Assembly (NCBI GenBank): GCA_937973575.1
Contig: CALJKH010000072.1
Location: forward strand, 1 to 5,375
Direction: 5' to 3'
Source of the DNA: an uncultured Solirubrobacterales bacterium
GTDB lineage: Bacteria; Actinomycetota; Thermoleophilia; Solirubrobacterales; Solirubrobacteraceae
Length of the DNA stretch: 5,375 nucleotides
Part shown: piece after piece, positions 1-5,123 of the stretch
Position numbering within the stretch: position 1 is the stretch's first letter
Layout of the letters: each line of letters begins with the position of its first letter
Position numbers and translations under genes: made by a program
The notes under the pieces: model-generated
The model's database searches: none
Told to the model about the DNA's origin: nothing
Seen by the model: the letters and a program-made list of their open reading frames with translations, nothing else

Positions 1-493
1 ATGCGTCGACACTGACACCTTCCAGGCCGGTGTTGCCGACGGTGGTGCCCAGCGTCACGGTGGCCGTGTTGGCGCGTGCCAGCGTGGTGCCTGCCACGTA
101 GTCGAAGCGCACCACCTGGCGTTTGCGTTCCTCGGTCATCACAAAGCTGTTGCCGCCCAGCCAGGCCAGGCCCTCGGGGTCGTCGAACTCGACACCGGCG
201 CGCGACGCGCCGGTGGCCAAGGGCAGGGCCATCGCGTCGATGACCACGCCGGTGAGGCTGGTCTGCTGGATGTAGCGGCCGCCGTCACCGACGATGAACA
301 AGGTGTTGGTGCTGCGGTTCCAGGCCACGGCCGAGGCTTCGTACTGGATGGTGAGGCCCGGCGCCTGGATCGGCAGCGCGTAGGTGCCCACCAGGGTGTA
401 GGTGTCCAGGTGGATGGACTGCGCCTGGGCGGCGGCGCCCAGGGCCAGGGCAGCGGCGGCAACCGCGGTGCGGCGCGCAAAGATGGTGTGCAT
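1..493 (-). CDS. Secreted SdiA-regulated-domain protein (N-terminal 164 residues, cut by the window edge)
   Basis: The minus-strand frame is open from an ATG at 493-491 to the left edge, 164 codons with no stop. Residues 1-24 form a clear Sec signal peptide: MHTIFARR, then an Ala/Leu-rich core, then a likely cleavage at AQA|QS (24/25), so the product is exported. Residues about 50-164 read like the start of a beta-propeller: AWNRSTNTLFIVGDGG (57-72), DDPEGLAWLGGNSFVMTEER (104-123) and NTGLEGVSVD (154-163). This spacing of 'WN..TNTLF.V.D', 'DPEG.A' and 'GLEG...D' fits the SdiA-regulated / phytase-esterase-like family. The biochemical role of that family is poorly defined, so no reaction is assigned. 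The start is supported by the signal peptide and by GAGGA 10 bases upstream. The C-terminus is not visible, so a PEP-CTERM or other anchor cannot be judged. The family call is from motif memory and is moderately sure; the reading frame and signal peptide are very sure. Confidence 0.72.
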   Translation of the reverse strand, partial: MHTIFARRTAVAAAALALGAAAQAQSIHLDTYTLVGTYALPIQAPGLTIQYEASAVAWNRSTNTLFIVGDGGRYIQQTSLTGVVIDAMALPLATGASRAGVEFDDPEGLAWLGGNSFVMTEERKRQVVRFDYVAGTTLARANTATVTLGTTVGNTGLEGVSVDA

Positions 494-503
494 GGGGTGT
501 GGA

Positions 504-508
504 TCCTC
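504..508 (-). promoter_or_regulatory. Probable ribosome binding site of the secreted protein gene
   Basis: On the minus strand GAGGA lies 10 bases before the ATG at 493. The spacing is slightly long but usable, and it supports that start together with the signal peptide that follows. Confidence 0.45.
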
Positions 509-613
509 GGTCAGGGTGGCGTTCGCAGGCTGGCAGGGTTGCAGCCCCGTGTGTCGGTGTGGCACCGGCTGGGCGCCCCGCCCCTGCCGAACGGATCAGG
601 CCCGGCCGCGCCA

Positions 614-632
614 GCCCCCCATGCGCGGGGGC
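614..632. repeat. GC-rich inverted repeat in the mtnP-downstream gap
   Basis: GCCCCC (614-619) pairs with GGGGGC (627-632) around a 7-base loop. It lies in the 167-base gap between mtnP and the secreted protein gene. No T-tract follows on either strand, so a terminator role is doubtful. It may be a secondary part of the mtnP terminator region or simply a product of high GC. Confidence 0.3.
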
Positions 633-641
633 GTGCAGAAG

Positions 642-656
642 GGCTCGCCGCGAGCC
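642..656 (-). terminator. Possible intrinsic terminator after mtnP
   Basis: On the minus strand GGCTCG-CGG-CGAGCC makes a perfect 6-bp stem with a 3-base loop. It starts 4 bases after the mtnP stop codon and is followed by CTTCT, a weak T-rich stretch. Position and shape suit a terminator of mtnP, but the poor T-tract means termination may be weak or Rho-assisted. Confidence 0.45.
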
Positions 657-660
657 GGCA

Positions 661-1328
661 TCAGGCGCGCAGCATGCGGCCGGCCACCACCTCAAGCCGG
701 TCGATCAGCGCCGGGTCGCGTTTTTCCGGGGCGGTGATGATGGCGTATTCCAGCGCGCGGTCGCAGCCGGCGGGGCAGAGGCCGCGCGGCTGGCCGATGG
801 CGGGGATCAGCGCCTTGACCAATGCGCGGGCCTTATCGGCATTGGAGAGCAGCACTTTGACCACCTGATCGACCGTCACCGCGTCATGCTCGGGGTGCCA
901 GCAGTCAAAATCGGTCACCATGGCGACGGAGGCGTAGCAAAGCTCGGCCTCGCGGGCCAATTTGGCCTCGGGCATATTGGTCATGCCGATCACGTCGCAG
1001 TTCCAGCTGCGGTAGAGCCGGCTCTCGGCCAGGGTGCTGAACTGCGGCCCCTCCATCGCCAGGTAGGTGCCGCCGCGCACATGCGGCACGCCCAGGCCGG
1101 CCAGGGCCGCTTGCAGGTGGCCGCCCAGGCGCGGGCACACCGGGTGGGCCATGGACACATGGGCCACGCAGCCGGCGCCGAAAAAGCTTTTCTCCCGCGC
1201 AAAGGTGCGGTCGATGAACTGGTCGGCGATGACGAAGGTGCCGGGCGGCAGGTCGGCCCGCAGGCCGCCCACGGCGCTGAGCGACAGCACATCGGTGGCG
1301 CCCAATGCTTTGAGTGCCGCGATGTTGG
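661..1328 (-). CDS. mtnP: S-methyl-5'-thioadenosine phosphorylase, 5'-truncated at the junction
   Basis: This enzyme of methionine salvage cleaves methylthioadenosine with phosphate to adenine and 5-methylthioribose-1-phosphate, in the cytoplasm. Visible family marks, in order, are: NIAALKALGATDVLSLSAVG at the broken N-terminus; GTFVIADQFIDRTF; the substrate-site block MEGPQFS (1056-1036); VIGMTNMPEAKLAREAELCY; and TDFDCW (915-898). The two Asp of TDFDCW match the adenine-binding Asp pair of MTAP and favour MTAP over purine nucleoside phosphorylase. The C-terminus is complete, with a stop at 663-661. About 222 family-like codons remain of a usual 280-300. The lost part would hold the N-terminal GGSG and RHG phosphate-binding motifs, so this copy could not be active as written. 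The frame stays open to a TTG at 1350, but the codons beyond about 1328 are antisense of pstB, so that start is not real. The expected NYRANI motif is replaced by VNTNI exactly at the join. Confidence 0.88.
1318..1328. other. Chimeric junction between two unrelated genomes
   Basis: At CGCGATGTTGG the sequence fits both partners. Read on the minus strand it ends the recognisable mtnP (AAC ATC GCG = N-I-A). Read on the plus strand it begins recognisable PstB (CGC GAT GTT GG = R-D-V-G, then VHYG). To the left only mtnP homology is seen, to the right only pstB homology. Both genes lose their 5' ends at the same point, and base composition and coding strand change here. An 11-base shared stretch is what a false assembly or PCR-chimera overlap would leave, although its exact extent is inferred from expected family residues. 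Confidence 0.8.
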
Positions 1329-2076
1329 TGTTCACTACGGCGAGCACCAAGCGATTCGAGGCGTCTCCCTTGACTTTGGGCTGAGGGAAATCACAGCGTT
1401 GATCGGCCCCTCGGGTTGCGGGAAGTCAACCTTTCTGCGCTGCCTCAACAGGATGAATGACCTAATCCCGAACACGCGGGTTGACGGCCAGGTTCTCTAC
1501 CACGGGCAGGACCTCTACTCAGAGGAGATTGACCCAGTCCAAGTTCGGAAGCGGATCGGCATGGTCTTCCAAAAGCCAAACCCTTTCCCGAAGTCTGTCT
1601 ACGACAACGTTGCGTTCGGACCGCGCGTGGTCGGGATGGAGGGCGACATGGACGAGATAGTCGAGCGGGCGCTGATCCGCTGTGCTCTGTGGGAGGAAGT
1701 CAAGGACAGGCTTGATGCGAACGCATTTGGCATGTCAGGCGGCCAACAGCAGCGGCTGTGCATCGCCCGCGCGCTCGCGACTGACCCTGATGTTCTGCTC
1801 ATGGACGAGCCCTGCTCCGCGCTTGACCCAATCAGCACTGGCCGAATCGAAGACCTGATGACGGAATTGAAGGAGAGAATCTCGATCGTGATCGTCACTC
1901 ACAACATGCAGCAAGCTGCGCGAGTTTCCGACAAGACGGCCTTCTTCACGGTTGAGATGGCGGACGGCGAGAAGCATCGAACTGGTGTGGTCGTTGAGTA
2001 CGCCGACACCACAACGATCTTCACCAAGCCGAGGGACGAACGCACAGAGGACTATGTGACCGGTAAATTCGGCTGA
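1318..2076 (+). CDS. pstB: Phosphate ABC transporter ATP-binding protein PstB, lacking only the extreme N-terminus
   Basis: PstB is the cytoplasmic ATPase that drives the PstSCAB high-affinity phosphate importer. All ABC landmarks are present: an A-loop Tyr in VHYG (1330-1341), Walker A GPSGCGKST (1405-1431), the Q-loop in VFQKPNPFP, signature SGGQQ (1735-1749), Walker B VLLMDEP (1792-1812) and the H-loop His in IVTHN (His codon 1900-1902). KPNPFPKSVYDN, DEPCSALDPISTGRIE and the end EDYVTGKFG are specific to PstB. About 252 codons are PstB-like against about 257 in E. coli. The start is missing because the join cuts roughly the first 12-15 residues. The open frame continues upstream to an ATG at 499, but that stretch is antisense mtnP and must not be translated. 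Between TAFF and VVVEY there is a longer loop than in E. coli PstB, as I recall from actinobacterial versions. The stop TGA overlaps the phoU ATG. The upstream pstS, pstC and pstA genes are not in the window. Confidence 0.92.
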   Translation, partial: RDVGVHYGEHQAIRGVSLDFGLREITALIGPSGCGKSTFLRCLNRMNDLIPNTRVDGQVLYHGQDLYSEEIDPVQVRKRIGMVFQKPNPFPKSVYDNVAFGPRVVGMEGDMDEIVERALIRCALWEEVKDRLDANAFGMSGGQQQRLCIARALATDPDVLLMDEPCSALDPISTGRIEDLMTELKERISIVIVTHNMQQAARVSDKTAFFTVEMADGEKHRTGVVVEYADTTTIFTKPRDERTEDYVTGKFG

Positions 2077-2795
2077 TGGGAATCCCATCTGAAGACCCGA
2101 TGACACCGCATCGCCTCCTCTATCAGGATGAGATCGCGCGATTGCAGCGCGACACTCTTGAGGGATTCGACTTGGTCATTGCTGCGCTTGACCGAGCTCT
2201 TGAGGCTTTGGCACACCAAGATCTCGAGCTTGCCGAGCTTGTCGTTGCCGACGATGATCGGATTGACGGCCGTTATCTGCAGATCCACCAAGGCGTGCTT
2301 TCGCTGTTTGCTCGTCAGGCACCAGTTGCAACAGACCTCCGTCTCCTTGCCGCGCTCCTGCATGTAATTCGCAACATGGAGCGGATGGGGGACCAGTGCG
2401 TGAACATTTCGAAGCTGATCCCTGTCTCTGGCGAGAAGCCACCGACAGATCCTCAGATCCTCAGCATGCTCGAGGAGATGGGCTTGGCAGTTCGCGAAAT
2501 CGTCAGGCAGGCGATGAAGGCATTCGAGACCCGCGACGAGACGATGGCCGCCGACCTTGCCGAGCGCGACCAGAAGGTCAATGATTTGAACAGGGCGATC
2601 TTCCGCCGGGCTTTGGAGGTTGGAAACGACCTAGAGCTGCGCGAGTGGGCGATGACAATGACTTTGGCTGCACGTTGCCTTGAGCGAGTTGGAGATAACG
2701 CGGTTGATGTTGGCGAGCAGATCGCTTTTGTCGTGACTGGGGTTTTTCGGGAGTTTGCTGACGCTTCACACGGGCCAGTCTCAAAGTCGGAATAA
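2076..2795 (+). CDS. phoU: Phosphate signalling and transport regulator PhoU
   Basis: PhoU is a peripheral, all-helical protein that works with the Pst transporter to repress the phosphate-starvation response and limit phosphate uptake. The 239-residue length is normal. The protein shows two related three-helix halves, each with the metal-cluster motif: ERMGDQCVNI (E102, D106) in the first half and ERVGDNAVDVGEQ (E203, D207, D211) in the second. RQAPVATDLRLL (80-91) is also characteristic of the family. The ATG at 2076 overlaps the pstB stop as TGATG, which suggests translational coupling. A second in-frame ATG at 2100 (residue 9) is equally plausible, since family homology begins only after it and GAAGA lies just upstream. 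Neither start has a strong Shine-Dalgarno. The position right after pstB is the classical one, so the call is firm; only the start is uncertain. Confidence 0.93.
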   Translation: MGIPSEDPMTPHRLLYQDEIARLQRDTLEGFDLVIAALDRALEALAHQDLELAELVVADDDRIDGRYLQIHQGVLSLFARQAPVATDLRLLAALLHVIRNMERMGDQCVNISKLIPVSGEKPPTDPQILSMLEEMGLAVREIVRQAMKAFETRDETMAADLAERDQKVNDLNRAIFRRALEVGNDLELREWAMTMTLAARCLERVGDNAVDVGEQIAFVVTGVFREFADASHGPVSKSE

Positions 2796-2805
2796 TTGAG
2801 TCTCG

Positions 2806-3426
2806 ATGGCTAAGCGAGGCACACGGGACAAGGAACTTCTGACGCTCTTTGAGCGGGCAGGGCAGAACGCGGCAGGAGCCGGCGCACTCGTCGACCGACT
2901 CCTTGGCGTCATTCCAGAGGTTGGTTCACTCTCTGAAGATGTCCGTGAGGCCGAGCAGGAGGGCGATCGCATCACCCACGCGATTCTTAGGAAGCTCGAC
3001 ACCGCAAAGAAGCCATATGTAGATGCAGCAGACCTGCACGCACTCGCCTCAAAGGTTGACGACATCGTTGACCACATGGAGGAGGCTGCAGACATGATCG
3101 TTCGCTACGGCATTGAGGCCCCGATGATCCAGGCGACGGAGTTGGGCGCAGTACTTGCGGAATCCGCAGCTGAGGTAGCCGGGGCCTTGAAGGATCTGAA
3201 GAAGGGCAACGACTTGACCTCGCGCATCGTCGAGATCCACCGACTTGAAAATGAAGGTGACCGGGTGAGCCGGGAAGGCCTCGGAGCTCTCTTCGCTGGC
3301 GGCATTGACCCGATGGTCGTCATCCGCTGGAAGGACGTTTACGAGTCGTTGGAGCGGGCTGTGGACTCGTGCGAGGGTGTCGCGCACGCTCTCGAAACGC
3401 TGACTTTGAGACGCACCGACAGCTGA
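2806..3426 (+). CDS. DUF47 (PhoU-like) phosphate transport regulator
   Basis: This 206-residue, all-helical protein belongs to the DUF47/PhoU-like family, whose members usually sit beside a PiT-type low-affinity phosphate permease and are thought to regulate it. The two family halves are visible: EAEQEGDRITHAI (48-60) and VDDIVDHMEEAADM (84-97) in the first; EIHRLENEGDRVSREGLGALF (from 143) and KDVYESLERAVDSCEGVA (176-193) in the second. The acidic E..GD and D..D/E..D positions would form the metal sites seen in PhoU-like proteins. The length matches the family. The gene begins 10 bases after phoU, so it is very likely cotranscribed with pstB-phoU. No clear Shine-Dalgarno precedes the ATG. 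What is odd is its place inside a Pst operon with no PiT gene on its downstream side. It could act on Pst, or on a PiT encoded elsewhere; the sequence does not decide. Confidence 0.87.
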   Translation: MAKRGTRDKELLTLFERAGQNAAGAGALVDRLLGVIPEVGSLSEDVREAEQEGDRITHAILRKLDTAKKPYVDAADLHALASKVDDIVDHMEEAADMIVRYGIEAPMIQATELGAVLAESAAEVAGALKDLKKGNDLTSRIVEIHRLENEGDRVSREGLGALFAGGIDPMVVIRWKDVYESLERAVDSCEGVAHALETLTLRRTDS

Positions 3427-3427
3427 T

Positions 3428-3442
3428 CGGGTGAAAAACCCG
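3428..3442 (+). terminator. Small hairpin after the DUF47 gene, possible terminator
   Basis: CGGGT (3428-3432) and ACCCG (3438-3442) form a 5-bp stem with a GAAAA loop, starting one base after the DUF47 stop codon. No T-tract follows, so it is not a standard intrinsic terminator. Its placement at the end of the pst-phoU-DUF47 run, just before a likely promoter, makes a weak terminator or mRNA 3' end plausible. Confidence 0.35.
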
Positions 3443-3451
3443 CAAATAGCG

Positions 3452-3469
3452 TGTTAACGGGTTGTGAAC
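3452..3469 (-). promoter_or_regulatory. PHO-box-like direct repeat upstream of the response regulator
   Basis: Two 7-base units, TGTTAAC (3452-3458) and TGTGAAC (3463-3469), are separated by 4 bases, giving the 11-base period typical of PhoB/PhoP sites. Read on the minus strand they are GTTCACA and GTTAACA, close to the GTTCACC-type units of actinobacterial PHO boxes. The site lies 55-73 bases before the response regulator ATG and overlaps a possible -35. The association with Pho genes supports the reading. A two-unit match can still arise by chance, and binding is not shown. Confidence 0.5.
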
Positions 3470-3490
3470 AAGTTGCGTAGAACCTACACA
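3462..3490 (+). promoter_or_regulatory. Possible promoter of the response regulator gene
   Basis: TTGTGA (3462-3467) and TACACA (3485-3490) are 17 bases apart and resemble sigma-70 -35 and -10 boxes, although the -10 is poor (3 of 6). Alternatives are TTAACG/TAGAAC (3454-3459/3478-3483, 18 apart) or TACGCT (3509-3514), the last giving an almost leaderless mRNA. The 98-base gap (3427-3524) must hold a promoter if the hairpin at 3428 ends the upstream transcript. No Shine-Dalgarno is seen before the ATG at 3525. Confidence 0.35.
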
Positions 3491-3524
3491 TTTCTCCCCG
3501 GCCTCCATTACGCTTCCGTTCACG

Positions 3525-4352
3525 ATGTCAATTGATTCCCCCGCGATTGAACTTCCAGAGGTTCCCGCTGCTTACAGCAGGGAGCATCCGACTCTCCGCA
3601 TCGCAGTAGCCGACCGCGACACTGGCTTCGCGACAGTCCTCAAGCGTCGCGCCGAATCACTTGGTTGGACTCAGCGCGACCTCACCCAAGTGCCTGCAGT
3701 TGACGCACTCGTGGCGATGAAGCTCCATGCGCTTGTAATTGACCCAACTCTGCTTGGTCCTCAGTGGGCTGAGACCGTCGAATACCTGCGTGGGAACCTT
3801 CCGGAGCTCGCGATCATCATCACAACGGGTCCAAGCTCGGTTGGTCAGCGTGTCCGCGGCCTTCGCGCCGGTGCTGACGACTGGCTGACGAAGCCTTGTC
3901 ACCCGGAGGAGCTGATCGCTCGCATCGAGTCAATCATGCGTCGCCGTAAGCCTGCCGCAGCACTGGCTCGCGAGCCAATCACCGCTGGTGACCTTCAGAT
4001 TCGTGCGGATCAGTTCCAAGCGTTCTGTGACGGCCGCAGCCTTGACCTCACCCGCCGTGAGTTTGAGCTTCTCCACCTGCTCGCCGACAACCCTGGCTCA
4101 GTGCTTGAGCGCGAAGAGATTTACCAGCGCGTGTGGGGTTACCAGATGGCCCACGGCGACCGCTCCGTTGATGTTTTCGTCAGGAAGCTCCGCCAGAAGG
4201 TCAAGACCTTCTCTCCTGAGTGGGAGTACATCCACACTCACTTCGGTGTTGGTTACCGATTCTCACCTGAGCTTCCTGTCGCTGAGAAGCCGGCAAAGGC
4301 CGCAAAGGCTGCAGCCAAGTCGCCTCGCCGTAAGTCCGCGCCAGCTGCCTAA
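3525..4352 (+). CDS. OmpR/PhoB-family winged-helix response regulator with an altered receiver and basic tail
   Basis: This is a cytoplasmic transcription factor. Residues about 24-140 are a receiver domain: IAVADRD (26-32), the phosphoacceptor Asp73 in LVIDPTLLG, T100/T101, and Lys123 in LTKP. Residues about 152-247 are the DNA-binding winged helix: GRSLDLTRREFELLHLLADN (170-189), REEIYQRVWG, RSVDVFVRKLRQKV (recognition helix, 213-226) and HTHFGVGYRF (wing). A 23-residue N-terminal extension and a Lys/Ala/Pro-rich tail (about 253-275) are extra to the family; 275 residues is long compared with about 230. In the acid pocket the second Asp is replaced by Arg31, so phosphorylation by a histidine kinase may be altered. 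No sensor kinase gene is adjacent. The gene has its own upstream gap with a PHO-box-like site, which hints at but does not prove a role in phosphate response. The regulon and partner are unknown, so I give no symbol. Confidence 0.85.
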   Translation: MSIDSPAIELPEVPAAYSREHPTLRIAVADRDTGFATVLKRRAESLGWTQRDLTQVPAVDALVAMKLHALVIDPTLLGPQWAETVEYLRGNLPELAIIITTGPSSVGQRVRGLRAGADDWLTKPCHPEELIARIESIMRRRKPAAALAREPITAGDLQIRADQFQAFCDGRSLDLTRREFELLHLLADNPGSVLEREEIYQRVWGYQMAHGDRSVDVFVRKLRQKVKTFSPEWEYIHTHFGVGYRFSPELPVAEKPAKAAKAAAKSPRRKSAPAA

Positions 4353-4705
4353 TGGGCAGCACTGCGGGTCGCATCGCAGTCATCCTGATCGCCGCAGTCG
4401 CGGTGTGGAAGCTTCCAGCGGGTGGGACTGCAGCACAAGTCGTCTGGGAATCGCTTGGCGTGATCATGCTCGCGTCAATCGCATGGGCGGTATGGCGTTT
4501 CGGTCGGGATCATTGGCTTGACCTTGACCGTCTCGGTGAGAGTGGACGCCTGGTCCTGTTCGGTTCGCTCGGACTGTTTGCCGTAGCGATGGCCGGTCGG
4601 CCTGTGCTCTGGTCAACTGCACCCGGTTCTCTACTCTGGGTGCTGATGATCGCGGCAGTTGTTGGAGGCGCCATTCGGTCCTGGCAGCTCTGGAAAGAGC
4701 TGTAG
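4352..4705 (+). CDS. Small four-helix membrane protein of unknown function
   Basis: I do not recognise this 117-residue protein. It is strongly hydrophobic, with likely membrane segments near residues 7-19, 30-48, 67-82 and 92-108. They are separated by a charged loop, RFGRDHWLDLDRLGESGR (49-66), and it ends in SWQLWKEL. It has no signal-peptide cleavage site, no conserved catalytic motif and no lipobox. Tryptophan is frequent. The ATG shares its first base with the stop of the response regulator (TAATG), so translation is probably coupled. Base composition matches the neighbours, which supports a real gene. A membrane partner of the regulator or an accessory of the downstream pilin genes are both guesses from position only. 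It is likely real; function is unassigned. Confidence 0.72.
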   Translation: MGSTAGRIAVILIAAVAVWKLPAGGTAAQVVWESLGVIMLASIAWAVWRFGRDHWLDLDRLGESGRLVLFGSLGLFAVAMAGRPVLWSTAPGSLLWVLMIAAVVGGAIRSWQLWKEL

Positions 4706-4728
4706 CTAAACCTGCGCAGGTTCGCTAC
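4702..4728 (+). terminator. Imperfect long hairpin at the end of the membrane protein gene
   Basis: GTAGC (4702-4706) pairs with GCTAC (4724-4728), and inside them AACCTGCGCAGGTT (4709-4722) is a perfect 14-base palindrome, giving a two-part stem with a small asymmetric internal loop. It begins in the last codons of the gene and includes the TAG stop. No T-tract follows, so it may be a terminator of the kind common in high-GC bacteria, a 3'-end stabiliser, or an operator. Confidence 0.45.
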
Positions 4729-4749
4729 TAGTTGGTGGTGACATGTAAC

Positions 4750-4771
4750 AGCGGGGAGGTCACCCTCCGCT
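4750..4771 (+). promoter_or_regulatory. Shine-Dalgarno region within an inverted repeat before the first TadE-like gene
   Basis: GGGGAGG (4753-4759) is the best ribosome-binding sequence in the window, 13 bases before the GTG start at 4773. It can pair with CCTCC (4764-4768) across a 4-base loop, or AGCGG (4750-4754) with CCGCT (4767-4771). Either fold would hide the site, so translation may be damped or controlled by this structure. Chance folding in GC-rich sequence is possible. Confidence 0.4.
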
Positions 4772-4772
4772 G

Positions 4773-5123
4773 GTGGCCAAGTTCCGTGATCGCGTCGGAG
4801 GTGACAACGCTCAGGCAAGCGTTGAACTTCTTGCCGCCATCCCGATCATCCTCGTTCTCGGCTGCAGTGTGTGGCAGGCGGCGCTCGCTGGCATTACAGC
4901 GGAACGGGCAGCCCACGCTGCGCGAGTAGCAGCGAGAGCAGTCGCGGTAGGGGGCAAGGCTCGTAAAGCGATCTCGCGAGTACTTCCAGCAGATGTTGCG
5001 CAGTCGGCCCGCATCAGTGCGAAGTCGAACGTTGTAACAGTGCGATTGCCAGTGCCGACAGTGATCCCAGGGCTCTCGCTGGGTGATGTCAGCGCCGCTG
5101 CCCGTTTCCCGGAGCAGTCATGA
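4773..5123 (+). CDS. TadE-like pseudopilin, short
   Basis: TadE-family proteins are minor pseudopilins of the Tad/Flp pilus or related secretion machines, cut by a prepilin peptidase and held in the inner membrane by one N-terminal helix. This 116-residue protein has a short charged leader (MAKFRDRVGGDNA), a likely class III cleavage at A13|Q14, the conserved Glu at +5 (E18 in QASVE), then a hydrophobic helix (19-40) with the usual early Pro (P24). A helical AERAAHAARVAARA stretch follows, then a small beta-rich C-terminal part (VVTVRLPVPTVIPG). The -1 residue is Ala rather than the more usual Gly. The GTG start is chosen because it gives the correct leader length; the only in-frame ATG upstream (4743) is directly followed by a stop. 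It overlaps the next gene by ATGA. The family call is good; which Tad subunit it is remains open. Confidence 0.75.
   Translation: MAKFRDRVGGDNAQASVELLAAIPIILVLGCSVWQAALAGITAERAAHAARVAARAVAVGGKARKAISRVLPADVAQSARISAKSNVVTVRLPVPTVIPGLSLGDVSAAARFPEQS

Noticed and set aside
139..695. Several open frames on both strands across the left end
   Set aside because: They are out of frame with the signal-peptide gene and with mtnP, rich in Pro/Arg/Ala as GC-rich shadow frames are, and have no start signals or motifs.
1330..1336. GTTCACT, a PHO-box-like half-site
   Set aside because: It is a single copy inside the pstB codons for V-H-Y at the junction, with no partner 11 bases away.
1951..1995. Extra loop in PstB as a possible novel domain insertion
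   Set aside because: It is only about 10 residues longer than E. coli PstB, and similar loops are familiar from actinobacterial PstB proteins.
2076..2088. Palindrome ATGGGAATCCCAT at the phoU start
   Set aside because: It has only one central base, so it cannot form a hairpin, and it lies in coding sequence. It may be chance, although it could mask the first ATG if it dimerised.
3427..3524. Possible small RNA or riboswitch in the gap before the response regulator
   Set aside because: Apart from a 5-bp hairpin and the direct repeat, no extended structure or known riboswitch motif is visible.
4738..4749. Imperfect dyad GTGACATGTAAC as a possible operator
   Set aside because: A 12-base dyad with mismatches, no second copy and no adjacent repressor gene is too weak to call.
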